A DNA stretch of 64,000 nt from Petaurus breviceps papuanus (GCA_028583685.1 JAMXIF010001194.1:2415415-2479414), one strand, 5' to 3'. Numbered from the stretch's first letter, positions 31,626-43,225 are shown. Numbers and translations are program-made. Notes: generated from the sequence alone by a model not told the origin.

Positions 31626-31669
31626 AAGAGGGGAGAAAATTAATAAGATGAGGCCATATGGGGGGCTAA

Positions 31670-31880
31670 ATGTAGCATGGGAAAAAGAATAAAGGCCTGG
31701 GAGTCAAGAAACACCTGAATTCTTGAACAACCTCTGCCATTAACTCACTGCTTCACCTCAGTCAAGTCACCTGGAATTGCCTCTCTGGGACTCAATTTCT
31801 TTCTCTGCAAAATGAGATGCTTGGACTTCTACTTCTATGAGCATCTGTTTCTAACATCAAAGGTCTAAGTTGGGGTTCAA
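31670..31880 (+). mobile_element. MIR3-type SINE
   Basis: ggcctgggagtcaagaaaca, ctctgggactcaatttcttt, atgagatgcttggacttcta. Confidence 0.65.
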
Positions 31881-32368
31881 GTTTGGGTTGTTTTGGGTTT
31901 TGTTTTGTTTTTTAGTTTTTTGGTTGTTATCTTTTGTTTCGTTTTTTAAATATAAACTGCTGATGGCAGCTTTTCCTATGATAGGCCCTTTTTTCCCTAG
32001 AAGGGGAATCTTCGTCCTTTAAAAATCCATTAAACAGAGATTTTGAGTAGCTGAGTTCTGGTTAACCAAGACAAAACTGCAGTAGCAGCAATCCTATTCA
32101 TGTGATGCTTTTAGAAGCTTGTCATATTCACCAGGAGATTTCTCTCTTTAGAAAGAAGCACTCTGATATACCTGAGTACAAAGATCCTATACCATTATCA
32201 AGAGAACTCTCTGTACTCTTAAAAGGACAATGGTTATAATACTAATGGCACCTACACAACGTCTGATAACTCTGCTATACTGTTCTTCCGGGGCTTGTAA
32301 TGTTTTCATGAGTTAACATGCCTGAGCTATACTGAAGAAAAATAAAAGAATGACTAGCTGTGACTTCC

Positions 32369-32504
32369 CCAGGGTGGAAATTTGTTTTACTCCATCTTTT
32401 TGTGGGTTCTGCTGCTCAAGAATTTGTTTAGAGTCATTTTCAAAGGTATTTGGAGGGTTTCAGGGGGACAGCTCCCTGCCTTTACTCTACCATCTTGGCT
32501 CCAC
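32369..32504. mobile_element. Unidentified 136-base insert with 15-base direct repeats
   Basis: Flanked by ctag(c/t)tgtgacttcc at 32354-32368 and 32505-32519. The insert contains caagaatttgtttagagtca and accatcttggctccac, has no poly-A, and matches no element I can name with confidence. Confidence 0.5.
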
Positions 32505-32619
32505 CTAGTTGTGACTTCCAATGGAGGGTAGCTGGGCCTGGTGCCTTGGGCATTGACACTTATCATCACCTCTCTCCTCAACTTTATGATTTGGCACCAA
32601 GGGCTGAAAAACTTTGTAT

Positions 32620-32865
32620 TAATCATTTTCCATTTCCATAATACTTTTAAGGCTTTCAAAATGCTTTTTTTCATAATAATCCTGTGAGTTAGGTAGTACA
32701 AAGTATATTCTTCCCATTTTGCAGATGAAGAAACAAAGGATCTCTTTTTTTAAATGAAGTGATTTACCCAAGAACACACAGTTAGTTAATAGCAGAACTA
32801 GTTTCAAACCCAGTTTTCATGACCCCACAGTCCACTGTCTTTTCCACTACACCAAGTTAGATAAT
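32620..32865 (-). mobile_element. MIR SINE
   Basis: tcataataatcctgtgagtt, cccattttgcagatgaagaa, cccaagaacacacagttagt. Confidence 0.75.
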
Positions 32866-33114
32866 TCATAGTGAAATGAGCTAAGGTTATATGGAACCAC
32901 TGGTCTCACTATTACAGGTAACTTTATGGGTTTTAAGTTCCAAAGAGCTCTGAAAAATCAACATATATACATACACACAACTACATGAACACTTATGTAT
33001 GTGTGCATGCATGTATGTGTATGTATTTATGTAGTTCTTGTGTTGTAGGATACAGATTGGGGTTCACATCTCACTGCAAGCAAATCATGCCAGTGATAAA
33101 GATTCCCCACCTGA

Positions 33115-33610
33115 GTGCAAATCAATCAAGTATTAATAAGACCCATGTAGTGTGCCAATAAATGAAACAATCCCTACTCAAAAGAAGCTTAAATTCTAAT
33201 GGGTAGATAACAAGGACATAGATAAATGCAGTGGTGTGTAACAGAGTGGTAAAAATTAAGGTAACCAGCAAAATCTTTACCAAGAAGGAGAAAGATGATG
33301 TGATGTGGAAGGGAAAAGAGAATACATGCCAGGCATGGGGGACAGTGAGTGCAAAAGCATGGCATCCCTGCAGGGGGAGAAGTGTTGTGTGAGGAACAGG
33401 GAGGGCAATGTGGGAGGGGGATCATTGTACAACAAGGCTAAAAGGATTGGTTGGGGGGCAGGTTGTGAAAGGATTTAAAAGCTAAGCAGGAGTTTATTTT
33501 TTATTCTAGAGGCAACAGGAAGCCACTAGAGTTTATTAAACAAGTTAAGCTTTCCTTAAGCTGTGTAGACGATTTGGGGAGAAACTTGAGGCAAAAAGAC
33601 CAGCTGGAAC
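33115..33610 (-). repeat. L2 LINE 3' half-kilobase
   Basis: Reversed L2: gtatgtagtgtgcc-type terminus (acccatgtagtgtgccaata), acatgccaggcatgggggac, gtgtgaggaacagggagggc, caacaggaagccactagagt. Confidence 0.8.
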
Positions 33611-34089
33611 CAATTATCTTTCTTGTACCAAATAACCCTGTGAAATAGTCACAGATACTGAGCGAACTGAACTGTGGAAACTGAGTGAACCTTACAGACC
33701 ATCTAGTCTAATTTGCCCAAGATCACAGCTCACCTGGAACATCAGCTCCCTTGCCTCCCCATCAAAACTATTTCCATGGTATCCACTGAAGCCTAGCTGG
33801 GCCAATGAGGCTATCCTCATTCACATCTTTTCTTCTTTAGGCTCATGGCAAATGACAGAGTTAAAAGTTAACCCAGCCAGTAGAAGGGGCCATGGCAACG
33901 GAGCTCATAATGGCCAACAAATCTTGGATCCCTCTTCACACAAAATTAAGCAGCCATTTACACTCTCAGAGGCTCAATAATTCAAGTGCAGTTTGGAACT
34001 ACCACCAGCTGTTTCCTGTTCTATCTGAAACATCACTCTGCCAGTCAAACATGCAAGCCTACTAAACCCACATAATTCCTTTACCACAA
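33611..34089. other. Intron, nothing recognised
   Basis: A weak reversed MIR piece may lie near 33680-33740 (accatctagtctaatttgcc). Otherwise no element identified. Confidence 0.45.
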
Positions 34090-34252
34090 GTACAATCCAT
34101 AGACTTTTGGTTTTGTTTTTTAATTCTGATTAACATATTTTGGAAATACCAATGGTTTCCTCTGCAATCCTGTATTTTATGTCCTGTGAAGGCTCCATCT
34201 GAATGCCAAAAGGGTCCATAATACAAAAAAGAAGTTTAAGAAGCCTTGCCTT
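34090..34252 (+). mobile_element. hAT-like DNA transposon (ttaagaaccc-ended family)
   Basis: aaataccaatggtttcctct, gcaatcctgtattttatgtc, caaaagggtccataatacaa and agtttaagaagcc. Confidence 0.55.
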
Positions 34253-34764
34253 ATAATAACCATACTACTACCTGCCCTTGATAGGCCAATTCCAGGAGTG
34301 CTAGAGATGAAGGGGAGAGATCGTTATTATGCAGAAAATCTAAACCAGTCAGAGTGAAAATAATAATCAATATTTCTCAAGTATTCAACAGCACAGGAAA
34401 TCCCTCTACTGATCAGGATAACAACCCCTCAAAAGACAGTTTCATGAGTTTGCTATGTCCATAGACATTCAATCCCCCGGCCACCATCTTTCGAGCGATG
34501 AGTTTCTTCAAACTTGGTTAAGACCTTGAATAACAGATATGCAATGCAGTCCATCACTGGACCCATAAACCATGCCTTTGCTCCTTGGTGGGGCTTATGT
34601 GACTTAGTATTCCCAAGGCAGAGCATTTGAGAACCATTGTATCTGCATCATGATGAGACCATGGAACAGGGTTTTGACAGAGGAATAATAACACTAATGT
34701 TAACAAGTCTATTTATTCCCTTTGGTGGGTCTCACTTTCCTCTTCTAGAAAATAAGGAGGCTGA

Positions 34765-34905
34765 GACCACAGATCGTAGGATTTAGAGCTGAAAAGCACC
34801 TTAGAAATTGAGTCAACCTCATTTTATAGATGAGAATTAAGCCCCCAAGAAGCTAAATTATTCCCCCAAATCACACAGATAGTAAATAGCAGAGCCAAGA
34901 CCCCT
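34765..34905 (-). mobile_element. MIR3-type SINE
   Basis: taggatttagagctgaaaag, cctcattttatagatgagaa, caaatcacacagatagtaaa. Confidence 0.65.
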
Positions 34906-35194
34906 TCCAGCTCTCAAGTTCTTGGAATCTAAACATTCTTAAACTTTGGAAAGTGCTCATCAGATTATAATTTAACAATAAAACCCATATGGAGACCATA
35001 CTCAGCATGAGACATTTCCCTCCCCCAATCTTTCCAACAAACTGCTTGGGTAGAAGGGACTTGATGTAAGAGGTATGGGCTGGTGGAAGAGAGGTATGTA
35101 GTTATTTCCAGAGGCCACAGGTAACCCAAAAAAGACATTCACCACTGTCCAAAGAAGGAATCCATAGCTCCTAAGCCCTTTTCATTTCCTTACT

Positions 35195-35392
35195 GTCCCC
35201 TTTGGTACTCTAATGAAACCTATAGACTCCTTTTGAGAATACTAGTTTTAAATGAATAAAATAACATGAATAGAATTACAAAAGAAGCCAAAAGTTTGTA
35301 AATAAATAAATTTGAGTGGAGCAATAGGGAGAAAAGTTTTGAGATGCCCTGAAATTTGGGTCTTGGGATCCCAGATTAAGAACTCTTGGTCT
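35195..35392 (-). mobile_element. hAT-like DNA transposon (ttaagaaccc-ended family)
   Basis: ataaaataacatgaatagaa core and terminus gggatcccagattaagaact, reverse of the copies at 34090 and 44505. Confidence 0.55.
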
Positions 35393-35494
35393 AAAAGTAG
35401 AGTAGGCAAAAATCAATGCCCCTCAAAGAAAAAAAGTTTTTAAGTAGCAAAGAAGAGAGAATAATGGCCAATGGTGTCGTTTAGTGTGACCAAG

Positions 35495-35697
35495 GGATCA
35501 TAGGACTCTAGATTTAGACCTGAAAGAGACCTTCCAGGACACTGAGTCCAACCACCTTTACTTTTACAGATGAGGAAACTGATGCACTGAGAGGTTAATG
35601 ACTTACACAGGAAGATAATAAGTACTGGAGGTGTGACTTGAACTAAGGCTTCCTAACTACAAGGATAGCACTATCACTCCTACACCTACATTACACT
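35495..35697 (-). mobile_element. MIR3-type SINE
   Basis: ctagatttagacctgaaaga, cttttacagatgaggaaact, ggtgtgacttgaactaaggc. Confidence 0.75.
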
Positions 35698-35699
35698 CC

Positions 35700-35912
35700 T
35701 ACACTTCACATTTGACACCTGTCAAACACACAGCTGGAAGGCTGCAGTTGACCCAAACTAGATTAAAATCTAATTGGGAAACAAAATAAATAAAAATATA
35801 ATACAAAATAGATAATGTTCCCATGTGGTTATCTAAGTCATTATGTGGCCTGAAGATATCCTTATGTGAGGTTTGGCAGCCCCCATTTCTATTTGAGTTT
35901 GGTACCACAGGA
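35700..35912 (-). mobile_element. hAT-type nonautonomous DNA transposon, near full length
   Basis: About 210 bases; gtggcctgaagatatcctta, tggcagcccccatttctatt, terminus gagtttggtaccac. AT-rich core. It matches the 17825 and 28071 copies. Confidence 0.6.
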
Positions 35913-36094
35913 CTAACCCATTATACCCTCTCTCTACAGAGAGCTTTCTTGGTTCACTATATTCAACCAAAAGCCAGGAATAAGGATGTGGGGCCATACA
36001 GGGGATAATATCAAGGTCTAACCTCCCCAGGCTAATGAGATCATTGGATTTCAAGTAGTGACAACTATGCCTCCTGAAGCTGCTGATGCTATTT

Positions 36095-36540
36095 GTACCA
36101 CTAGTGTGATATTTATAAAGCAGTTTAAGATTTGGAAAACATTTTATGTATATTGTCTCATTCGTTCCTCACAGTAACCCTGGAAGGTGTATTCCCCTTT
36201 TACAGGTGAGAAAACTGAGGCTAGAGGAGTTAAGTGACTTGATCATGTAAATATCAGAGAATCAAACATACAACTCTCTTAACTCTAACTATAGCATTCT
36301 TTCTACTTCCCACTGTCTTTCTCATACCTAGAATAGAGAATATCAGAGACCTGCTAGTACTACCTCCCCTCATCTCACGAATGAGGAATCAAATCCAGAA
36401 GGGAAGGGGCCTAACCAAATTGCTGTGTATATCCCCTTCCTGTCTCCTCCCAGCCCTCAACCATAGGATCATCATTTCCAAAGGAGAGAGTCACTTGGAA
36501 TGCAGGTCCTCTGGTTTCTGATCCAGTGCTACTTTCAGTA
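36095..36540 (-). mobile_element. MIR SINE followed by MIR3 fragment
   Basis: ataaagcagtttaagatttg, ttacaggtgagaaaactgag and gagttaagtgacttgatcat. A decayed reversed CORE follows at 36370-36420 (tcacgaatgaggaatcaaat). Confidence 0.65.
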
Positions 36541-36899
36541 GACCAAATTCACCATAGCTACTCTCTTCCTTCCTCATACCCCTGGTTCCCACCATTCCTA
36601 TCCATTCAGAAGAACATATTTCAAACCCTTCACCCCACTTTATTCATGTTCTTGCTTGCCTCCCAATCCTGTACCCTCTGGATCAGATACCATGCCCTGA
36701 TGGAGTTCCAGCTTTGAAGCTCCCACTTTCCTGATTTGTGAGTGCCTTCTACTAATCAATGTATCTAGTGAGTCGCAGACGTACCTCACTTAACACCCTG
36801 GCCATCGTCTTGCCAGCCACTAGGCATATACCCATTTTCCAGCTCTGGAATCATAATCAAATCAAGACTCCCATTGTGACTGGAAAAGACTCTCTCATG

Positions 36900-37235
36900 T
36901 CCCCATTCTTCATCACTGAGACCACAACACAGGTCCCTGGACACCACTGTTCTAAATATATTCTCTTAAAGACAGGAACTGTTTAACTTTTTTTTTTTTT
37001 TTGCCTTTTGGAGGGCAACTGGGGCTAAGTAACTTCCCCAAGGTTACACAGCTAGTTTTTTTGTGTGGGTGTTAAGTGTCTGAGGCTGGAACTGAACTCA
37101 GGTCCTCCTGACTCCAGGGCCGGCGCTTTACGCACTGCGCCACCTAGCCACCCTAACCTTCACATTTCTATTTGTATCACTAGTACTTAGCATGATGCTT
37201 AGCATGTCGTGAGCACTTAATACTCTTTGCTTTCA
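36900..37235 (+). repeat. L2 LINE 3' end split by WSINE-type SINE
   Basis: Left: ttctcttaaagacaggaact. Right: ttgtatcactagtacttagc, atgtcgtgagcacttaatac. Confidence 0.75.
36990..37153 (-). mobile_element. WSINE-type SINE
   Basis: T-run, gccttttggagggcaactgg, ggttacacagctag, ctgactccagggccggcgct, cactgcgccacctagccacc. Confidence 0.88.
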
Positions 37236-37321
37236 TTTATCCAGTCTCTTCCAGTACCCAAATCGGGTAGTTCCCAGGTACTAGAGAAAACAGATAGGAA
37301 TGGGAGTCCCAAAATACTCAC

Positions 37322-37471
37322 TCTCTCTCTGCTCCCTCTCCTTGATGATGGCATCTAGCCATTTCTGTTTGTCCTCTGCCGTTTTTGCCATACAAACAAA
37401 CCACTTGTTTTTGGCGGTATTATGGATCTTCCAGCCATTTGTGACAGTGTAGCCATTGCTGTGGTAATCCG
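37322..37471 (-). CDS. PREX1: PREX1 exon: end of PH domain including C-terminal helix
   Basis: 150 bases: two bases completing Ala, 49 codons ([10 protein letters not shown]... to IIKEREQRE), then the first base of a Ser codon. Human residues about 346-396. Acceptor ccttcttag, donor gtgagtat. It carries the closing PH strands ([14 protein letters not shown]) and the C-terminal helix with the invariant PH Trp in QKWLDAI. Recalled human EEKQK is EDKQK and IIRERE is IIKERE here, both conservative. The donor lies in an AGAGAGAGTGAGT run, so the cut was fixed by frame: the next exon starts GT and completes Ser. Confidence 0.95.
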
Positions 37472-37885
37472 CTAAGAAGGAATGGAGAGAGAAAAATAGA
37501 GTCTTATGAGGAAGGAATCTACCTACGGAAAAAGGAGCAAGCCTGCCTTCTCTCCCACTGCTATGCCAGAGACTGGCAGTTAGAGTTAATCTATAAGTCC
37601 TTCCTCAATCTACCAGTACTAGAGCCACAGGATAGCTCACCTAGCCCATAAATATGACTTTGAGGTCAGATTTCTGACTCCTTCCAATCTTGACTCATTC
37701 CAGAAATCTAAGTTATTTTAGACCTTGCCTTATTTCCTTCCCCTTTCCAATTACTGATCCCCAAGTTAACTAGCACAGTCAAACCCAGGCCAGGCAACCT
37801 AACACAAAGAGAATGGCCAGTCCCATTCTGACTTCAAGATAACTGCTTCAAGAGAATGAAAGCCTGACCAAGCCTGGGCCATCTC

Positions 37886-38020
37886 CTGCTGCTGCTGCTG
37901 CTTTGCTGCTGTTTGTCCTTCATTCTTAAAAAGGGCCATGACATCAGGGAGGTGATACCATGACATGCAAGTGAATTGGATTTCAGTGAGGGAAGGCTGA
38001 GACTAGTCAGAGGCCCAAGG
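37886..38020. repeat. (CTG)n start of an unnamed marsupial interspersed repeat
   Basis: Five CTG, TTTG, two CTG, then cattcttaaaaagggccatg, acatcagggaggtgatacca and gtgagggaaggctgagacta. I recall this pattern as common in marsupial genomes but cannot name it. It fills part of the 676-base intron between two PH exons. Confidence 0.5.
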
Positions 38021-38147
38021 ATGCCCCAAATTAATAATACTTCCTTCCCACGTATTCAGACTGAAGTCTGGGCACATTTTCACATGGGGAACTATGAGGC
38101 AGCACACATAGACACTGAACAGTCCACCGTGATGAGGTAGCACTTAC

Positions 38148-38266
38148 CTGTGCCATCTTCCACATTCTCCACCTCCATGACTTCAGTGTTGATCCGGCCT
38201 CTGAAGATATAGAGAGATCCATTGATGGACTTGGTCCTCTTGGTTGACTTCTTTCCCCCAGTGACC
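38148..38266 (-). CDS. PREX1: PREX1 exon: PH domain basic loop and middle strands
   Basis: 119 bases: completes the split Arg codon, 39 full codons ([10 protein letters not shown]... to EVENVEDGT), then the first base of an Ala codon. Human residues about 306-346. Acceptor cttcaccattgcag, donor gtaagtgc. The Lys/Arg-rich loop KKSTKRTK is the basic, phosphorylatable PH insert. Arg in YIFRGRI aligns with R328, another PIP3-pocket residue. The first loop Ser of human (VTGS) is Gly here; the other loop Ser residues remain. PREX2 has a clearly different loop, so this exon separates the paralogues well. Only 676 bases of intron separate it from the next exon. Confidence 0.96.
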
Positions 38267-38589
38267 CTGCAATGGTGAAGACAAGGAAAAATGAGTATAT
38301 TACCCTTCAATAGCCCTATCTGAGTCAAGTTTTCTTCATCTTTCAAATAATTCCTGCCCACAAAGTTCTAGTGCAGACCAGAAGAAGCAATGGATGGAGG
38401 CATTTCTAAAAAGGTAAAGCCATACAGAGGGGGGTGGTATTTGAAATGGGTAGAAACAGTACAGGGATCATGAGAAACCAGCGTTAGCCTTCACTAAATG
38501 ATGGATTAAAGATGTTAGTGTGACCATGGGCAATGTTCTTCATCTCTCTGAGTTTTAGATTTCTAAATAAGAAATCCAAAATACTTGAG

Positions 38590-39115
38590 AGATCATGGGA
38601 TTTAAAATGGAAGAGACCTTAGCTATGACATTAATACAATCCTTTTATTTCTGCATGTGAGGAAACTGAGGCCTAGAGGTTAAGTGACATGTCCAAAGTC
38701 ATAAAGGGAATAAGAAGCAGTCAGGATTTGAATTCATGTCTTCTGGTTCTAAATACCACATTTCTTCTACCATGCCACAGACGATACCTAACTCAATTTA
38801 ATTCCCAACAAATACTTAATGTCTTACAACTCCTGAGGCTTTGTGTTCAATGTTAGATATTCAAAGATGAAAAACAGCACAATCCCTGTGCTCCAAGAAC
38901 TGACAGACTAATGAGAGGAGTTTATGATTGATATGTGTGGAAATAAGTATAATCAAAGGTAGATTGTGAGGAGAGGTGGGGGAGGGGGGAGAAGAGGAAG
39001 AGAGCTTTAGAAAAATCTGAAATAAGACATAAGACATAATAAAGGGTGGTTGTGAGGATCAAATGAAAAAAATGTTTCTTTCAAAAACTGCTCTGTAAAT
39101 GCTTCATAAGATTTT
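38590..39115. repeat. MIR3-type (-), L2 (-), MIR tail (+)
   Basis: 38590-38785: gtgaggaaactgaggcctag. 38800-38985: caacaaatacttaatgtctt and gtgctccaagaactgacaga (reversed L2). 39040-39115: gtggttgtgaggatcaaatg. Confidence 0.65.
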
Positions 39116-39399
39116 GGGGAAAGAAATGGGCAAGAGCAGCACCCATCTAACCCAATTCACATCTAGGAAAGCCCCACTGCAGCATAGTCCATAAGTGGTC
39201 ATAGAGCCTCTGTTTGTAGAGAACCCACCAGAAAGATCCCCCTGACAAGCTCATCCATTCTCACAGTAGAATCTCTAAGCAGCTGCTTCCCGAATCTACA
39301 TCCACCATTCCAGGGCTAAGTATTCACTGTGTATACAGCAAGCCATTTGGGGCTTCAAGGAAAGACATATAAAAACACAGTCTCTGTTATTATTTACAT

Positions 39400-39482
39400 G
39401 TTGTCTCCCCATTGCCTTTCTCTGTATTCCCTGTGCCGAGCACAAAGTAAGCACTGAATAAATACCTGTTGACTGACTGACA
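39400..39482 (+). repeat. L2 LINE 3' end
   Basis: gccgagcacaaagtaagcac then aataaatacctgttgactga. Confidence 0.75.
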
Positions 39483-39737
39483 TCCAGGGCCTTAAAAGTC
39501 ACATTTGAAATATAGAACAAATACTTGAGGTAAGAGCAGACAGCAGAAAAGTGTACATAATTTGTAACTAACTTGTGTGACTTGGTTGGCTGAAGCTGCA
39601 AGGGAACAAAGAAGAGATTCTCTGAGTTTACCACTCTGGACTTTGGTATACTCGTTTTTTCAAAAAAGTATTGGATCACATTGTCTTTATAGTCCCTTCC
39701 AGGACTTGATTCTATCAGCTCTGAAAACGGACTTTTA

Positions 39738-39905
39738 GGGGCAGCTAGGTGGTGCAGTGAATAGAGCACCAGCCCTGGAGTCAGGAGGACCTGAGTTTAA
39801 ATCCAGCCTCGGACACTTAACACAAAAACTAGCCATGTGACCTTGGGCAAGTCACGTAACCCCAAATTTCCCTCCAAAAAAAAGAACAAAAAACAACAAC
39901 AACAA
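39738..39905 (+). mobile_element. WSINE-type SINE, full length
   Basis: ggggcagctaggtggtgcag to cctccaaaaaaaag. Flanks aaaacggactttt and aaaaatggacttt form an imperfect TSD. Confidence 0.9.
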
Positions 39906-40184
39906 AAATGGACTTTCCCCATCCTCCTTTCCTGCTGCAACCATGCTTTTCTCCCCTCTAGCTCTAGCTTTCTACCTGGCTCATGACCCACAACTCTCTT
40001 CCTCCCATGCTCTACAACCAATAATTTACTTCAAGAGAACAGATATTTTGCCAGTCTGAAGTCTAAAGAACTGTCTGCTTAGGGTAAAAGTGGATTAAAA
40101 GATTAGGGAAAGGGAACCTATGGAAAACCTCAGGCTCTCTAGGAACAGTGGGAAAGGAGAGAAAAGAAAGAAGTGAAACAAAGA

Positions 40185-40400
40185 TGGAGAGAGAGAGAGA
40201 GGGAAAGAGACAGACAGACAAACAGACAGATCTCACATTCATCAAATCAGCAAAGATTTCAAAAAAGGAAAATGATGATGGTTGGAGGTCCTGGGGAGAA
40301 TAGGCACATTAACATGCTGCTGGTGTAGGATGCAGAATGAGACTACATATGAATACATATATACATATATACATACACATACAAATGTATATATTTGTAT
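40185..40400. repeat. (GA)n/(CAGA)n stretch, L1-like fragment (+), (TACA)n stretch
   Basis: 40185-40230 purine repeats. 40235-40345 resembles L1 3' end (tggttggaggtcctggggag, aggcacattaacatgctgct). 40350-40400 TACATA repeats. Confidence 0.5.
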
Positions 40401-40630
40401 AAAGCCAATAAAGGCTTGTTGGGGGAAGGGGGTACAGAGCCAGCAGATTAGCCTGGCTGGAGGACATATAATGCACAGAAAGGGAAGTAATGGGCAACAA
40501 GGTTGAAAATGGAGTTTGAAGTCATTCTAGGGAGGACCTTCCTTAAATAGGGTAGGAGTAGGTATTTTGCATTTTTTCCGAGGGACAATAAATAGCAAGT
40601 CACTGAAGGTTTCTAAGCATAAACTTAACT
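40400..40630 (-). repeat. L2 LINE fragment
   Basis: tgggcaacaaggttgaaaat, aaatagcaagtcactgaagg, reversed L2 RT region. Confidence 0.5.
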
Positions 40631-41184
40631 ATTGTACTTCAATGCAACCCTCACACCTCTGCTACCTTCTAGTCCCCTAGGAGGAGGCGAGGGTGTCTTG
40701 TTTTCACACAGATTTAGAGGTCATCCCATTTCCTCGACTGGCAAAGACCCAGGTATTAAATTGTACAGCCCTGGAAGAGCCCACAAGCAAGGGAAGGTTT
40801 CTTCCATTTCTGTAAGTGACAGTCTAAATCAGCTGGGGCCAAGTGTGGGCAAGGCCCTGGACCTCAAGGCATCTGCTCCAGCTACAAGCAAAGGCAAAGA
40901 TTAAGTTAGTATTCTAAAAGTCCTTGGTTAAGGGCAGTAACACTGTCTATCTATCCAAGTAGCCTTGAGCAAAAATCTCCCTCTGTGTCCTTATCTACAA
41001 AACAAGGGCTCAGAACCATACAAAAAATTTCTTTGGGCTCTGGCACTCTCTGTTCTAAGGTTCATCCCAGTCTTCTACCGTTCAGTGGTGCCAAGGACTA
41101 GAGGTGGGGACACAGGGAGGGAGGAGAGACTGGAAGGAGTAAGGCTTGAAAAAGAGGCCAAACTGAACTGTTAAGCCTCCAGGC
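40631..41184. other. Intron, nothing recognised
   Basis: No named element; a weak MIR-like piece near 40960-41010 (tagccttgagcaaaaatctc). Confidence 0.45.
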
Positions 41185-41362
41185 AAAATAATAACAATTC
41201 ACAATTCTACAGCTTTTCTAAGAATTACACAACCACAACAACTCTGTGACAAAAACATTGCAAGTATTAACCCCCTACTCAGAAAGTGAAGAGACTTCAA
41301 CCAACGTTACACAGCCAAGATAAAATCCACACTTTCACCTACTACACCATGCTGCCTCCTGA
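41185..41362 (-). mobile_element. MIR SINE, degraded
   Basis: ctacagcttttctaagaatt, caactctgtgacaaaaacat, cactttcacctactacacca. Confidence 0.6.
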
Positions 41363-41646
41363 CCAATGGGTCTCACCAGAGAACCATATGAAGCTTTCTT
41401 TCACTGAGATGCAGATTTTCAATTAACACGCCTGAATGGCTCAGTTGTGACTTCCTGAGCACCAACCTGGGGACTAAAGGTTCCAGGGCACTGGAGCCAT
41501 CCACTGAATTCCCCATCAAGGGCCCAGGCTGAAAAGGTCTGAGAGGGTGGACAATAAAGATGAAAAAAGCCTAGGTAGGTGTCTGCCACCCAATTCTTAG
41601 GAGGCAATTCTATATAATGTAATAGAAGATAAAAGAACACTGGAGA

Positions 41647-41810
41647 GGGGCAGCTAGGTGGCGCAGTGAATAGAGCACCAGCCCTGGAGTCAGGAGGACC
41701 TGAGTTCAAATTCAGCCTCAGACACTTAACACACAAAAAAAAAAAACTAGCTGCATGACCTTGGGCAAGTCACTTAAACCCAATTGCCCTCCAAAAAGAA
41801 AAAAAAACCG
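41647..41810 (+). mobile_element. WSINE-type SINE, full length
   Basis: ggggcagctaggtggcgcag to caattgccctccaaaaag. An A-run of eleven or so sits inside the element near 41737. Confidence 0.9.
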
Positions 41811-41819
41811 CTAGAGAGG

Positions 41820-42070
41820 GTCAGAACTGGACTCAAAACAGACCCATGTAACCTTGGCCAATTTATTTTCCCTCATGGGTCAGTTTCCTCATCTGTAATT
41901 TGGCAATAATAATCCCCACTCTGCAAGAGCCAGGCTCAGAGGCTGTGTGGCAAATGGGGATAGAGAAGTGATCTCAAAGTGAGGAAGGCTCACATCTCAC
42001 CTCTGATACATATTCGTTAAGACTTTGAGCAAGTCACTTAAACTCCCAGGGCCCCAAGCAATTCTATAAT
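41820..42070 (+). mobile_element. Two MIR fragments
   Basis: cagtttcctcatctgtaatt then ggcaataataatccccac; and at 42010 gactttgagcaagtcactta. Confidence 0.6.
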
Positions 42071-42611
42071 TACACTGAAGAAGAGCAAATGCTGATTTTG
42101 ATGGAAAGAGGAAGTTTCCCCACTGGGAATTGCTTATACTAATAAAATCACAGGACCAAGCCAAAATAAGACCTTCCCTGCCTACCTCCAGGGCCATTTG
42201 TGACAGTCAAATGTGAACAGTCCATGTGAAAGCACATTCTGACCACACATATATATGAATGCCAACAAAGTTTTAGTGGAAAGGGTTCCCTCAAAAAAAG
42301 CAGAGCGCGGCCCCCATCTCACACTGGCAAAGTCTCCGTGAATGGCTCTCTGCTCAAATATACTCACCACTAAGCAGCTAAGTGATCTCTTCATCCTCAA
42401 ATGAAACTAGACCATTTTAAACTAGACGATTTTGTCTGCTCTCTCTCCTCCCCCTCTCTCACATTTACCTTCATAACATACTGATGCATCCCTTGAGAGC
42501 AGGAACTAGGCAGTTAGCTATGAATGCCCACCCCTAACACAAGGTTGAGTAGGTTCTCACTAATGCTCCTTGCATTCAATGGCCTACATCACTCAGCAAA
42601 CTGATTTAGTC

Positions 42612-42850
42612 TGGGATAATAACAGCCCAAATTTATAAAGTGCTTTAAATTTTACAAAGCATTTTCCTCACAATAACCCTGTGAGGGAGATAGCTTACTT
42701 TTTATTCTCCCCATTTTCCGGCTTTGCTTCAAAGAGTATAACATTTAACCAGAGTCCAAAAGCTATTAAGTGTTAGAGACAGTATTTGAAAACTGTTTAC
42801 TTCCAACTCCAAATTCAATTGTTTTTTCATTATACCAAGATGACTCCCCC
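42612..42850 (-). mobile_element. MIR SINE
   Basis: ttataaagtgctttaaattt, cacaataaccctgtgaggga, decayed CORE, caattgttttttcattatac. Confidence 0.75.
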
Positions 42851-43080
42851 TTGCAATTACAAAGTCCCCATCTCAGCACAGAATAAGATAAACAAATCCA
42901 AGACTGGAAGAGGAAGTGATCACTAGGGTCTAAAGCTCATAGGGCATGGGAGGTACCAGCTTCAGTGATGCTCACTGGTGGCTTAGACTATAAAAGTCAA
43001 CAAAGTTAAGACACTAATAAACATAACATTGTCCCAGGCTGAGGAGTTATTAGACCATTGTCCAGATAGGCCCTAGATGG

Positions 43081-43225
43081 GAGGTGGCTAGGTGTCACAA
43101 TGAATAGAGCACCTACCCTGGAATCAGGAGGATCTGAGTTCAAATCCGGCCTCAGACACTTAACACTGACTAGCCAAGTGACCTTGGGCAAGTCACTTAT
43201 CACCCCCCCCCCCACCAAAAAAAAA
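43081..43225 (+). mobile_element. WSINE-type SINE with clear TSD
   Basis: gaggtggctaggtgtcacaa to a C-run and A-tail. 17-base TSD agatag(g/a)ccctagatgg at 43064-43080 and 43226-43242, one mismatch. Confidence 0.9.

Noticed and set aside
32369-32504. Solo LTR of an endogenous retrovirus
   Set aside because: Too short, the 15-base flanking repeat is far longer than the 4-6 bases retroviral integration leaves, and no LTR end motif is clear. Kept as unidentified.
39296-39769. Longest open frame in the window (157 codons, minus strand)
   Set aside because: It runs through an L2 3' end and into the start of a WSINE-type SINE, has no recognisable domain and no splice or promoter context. Chance frame.
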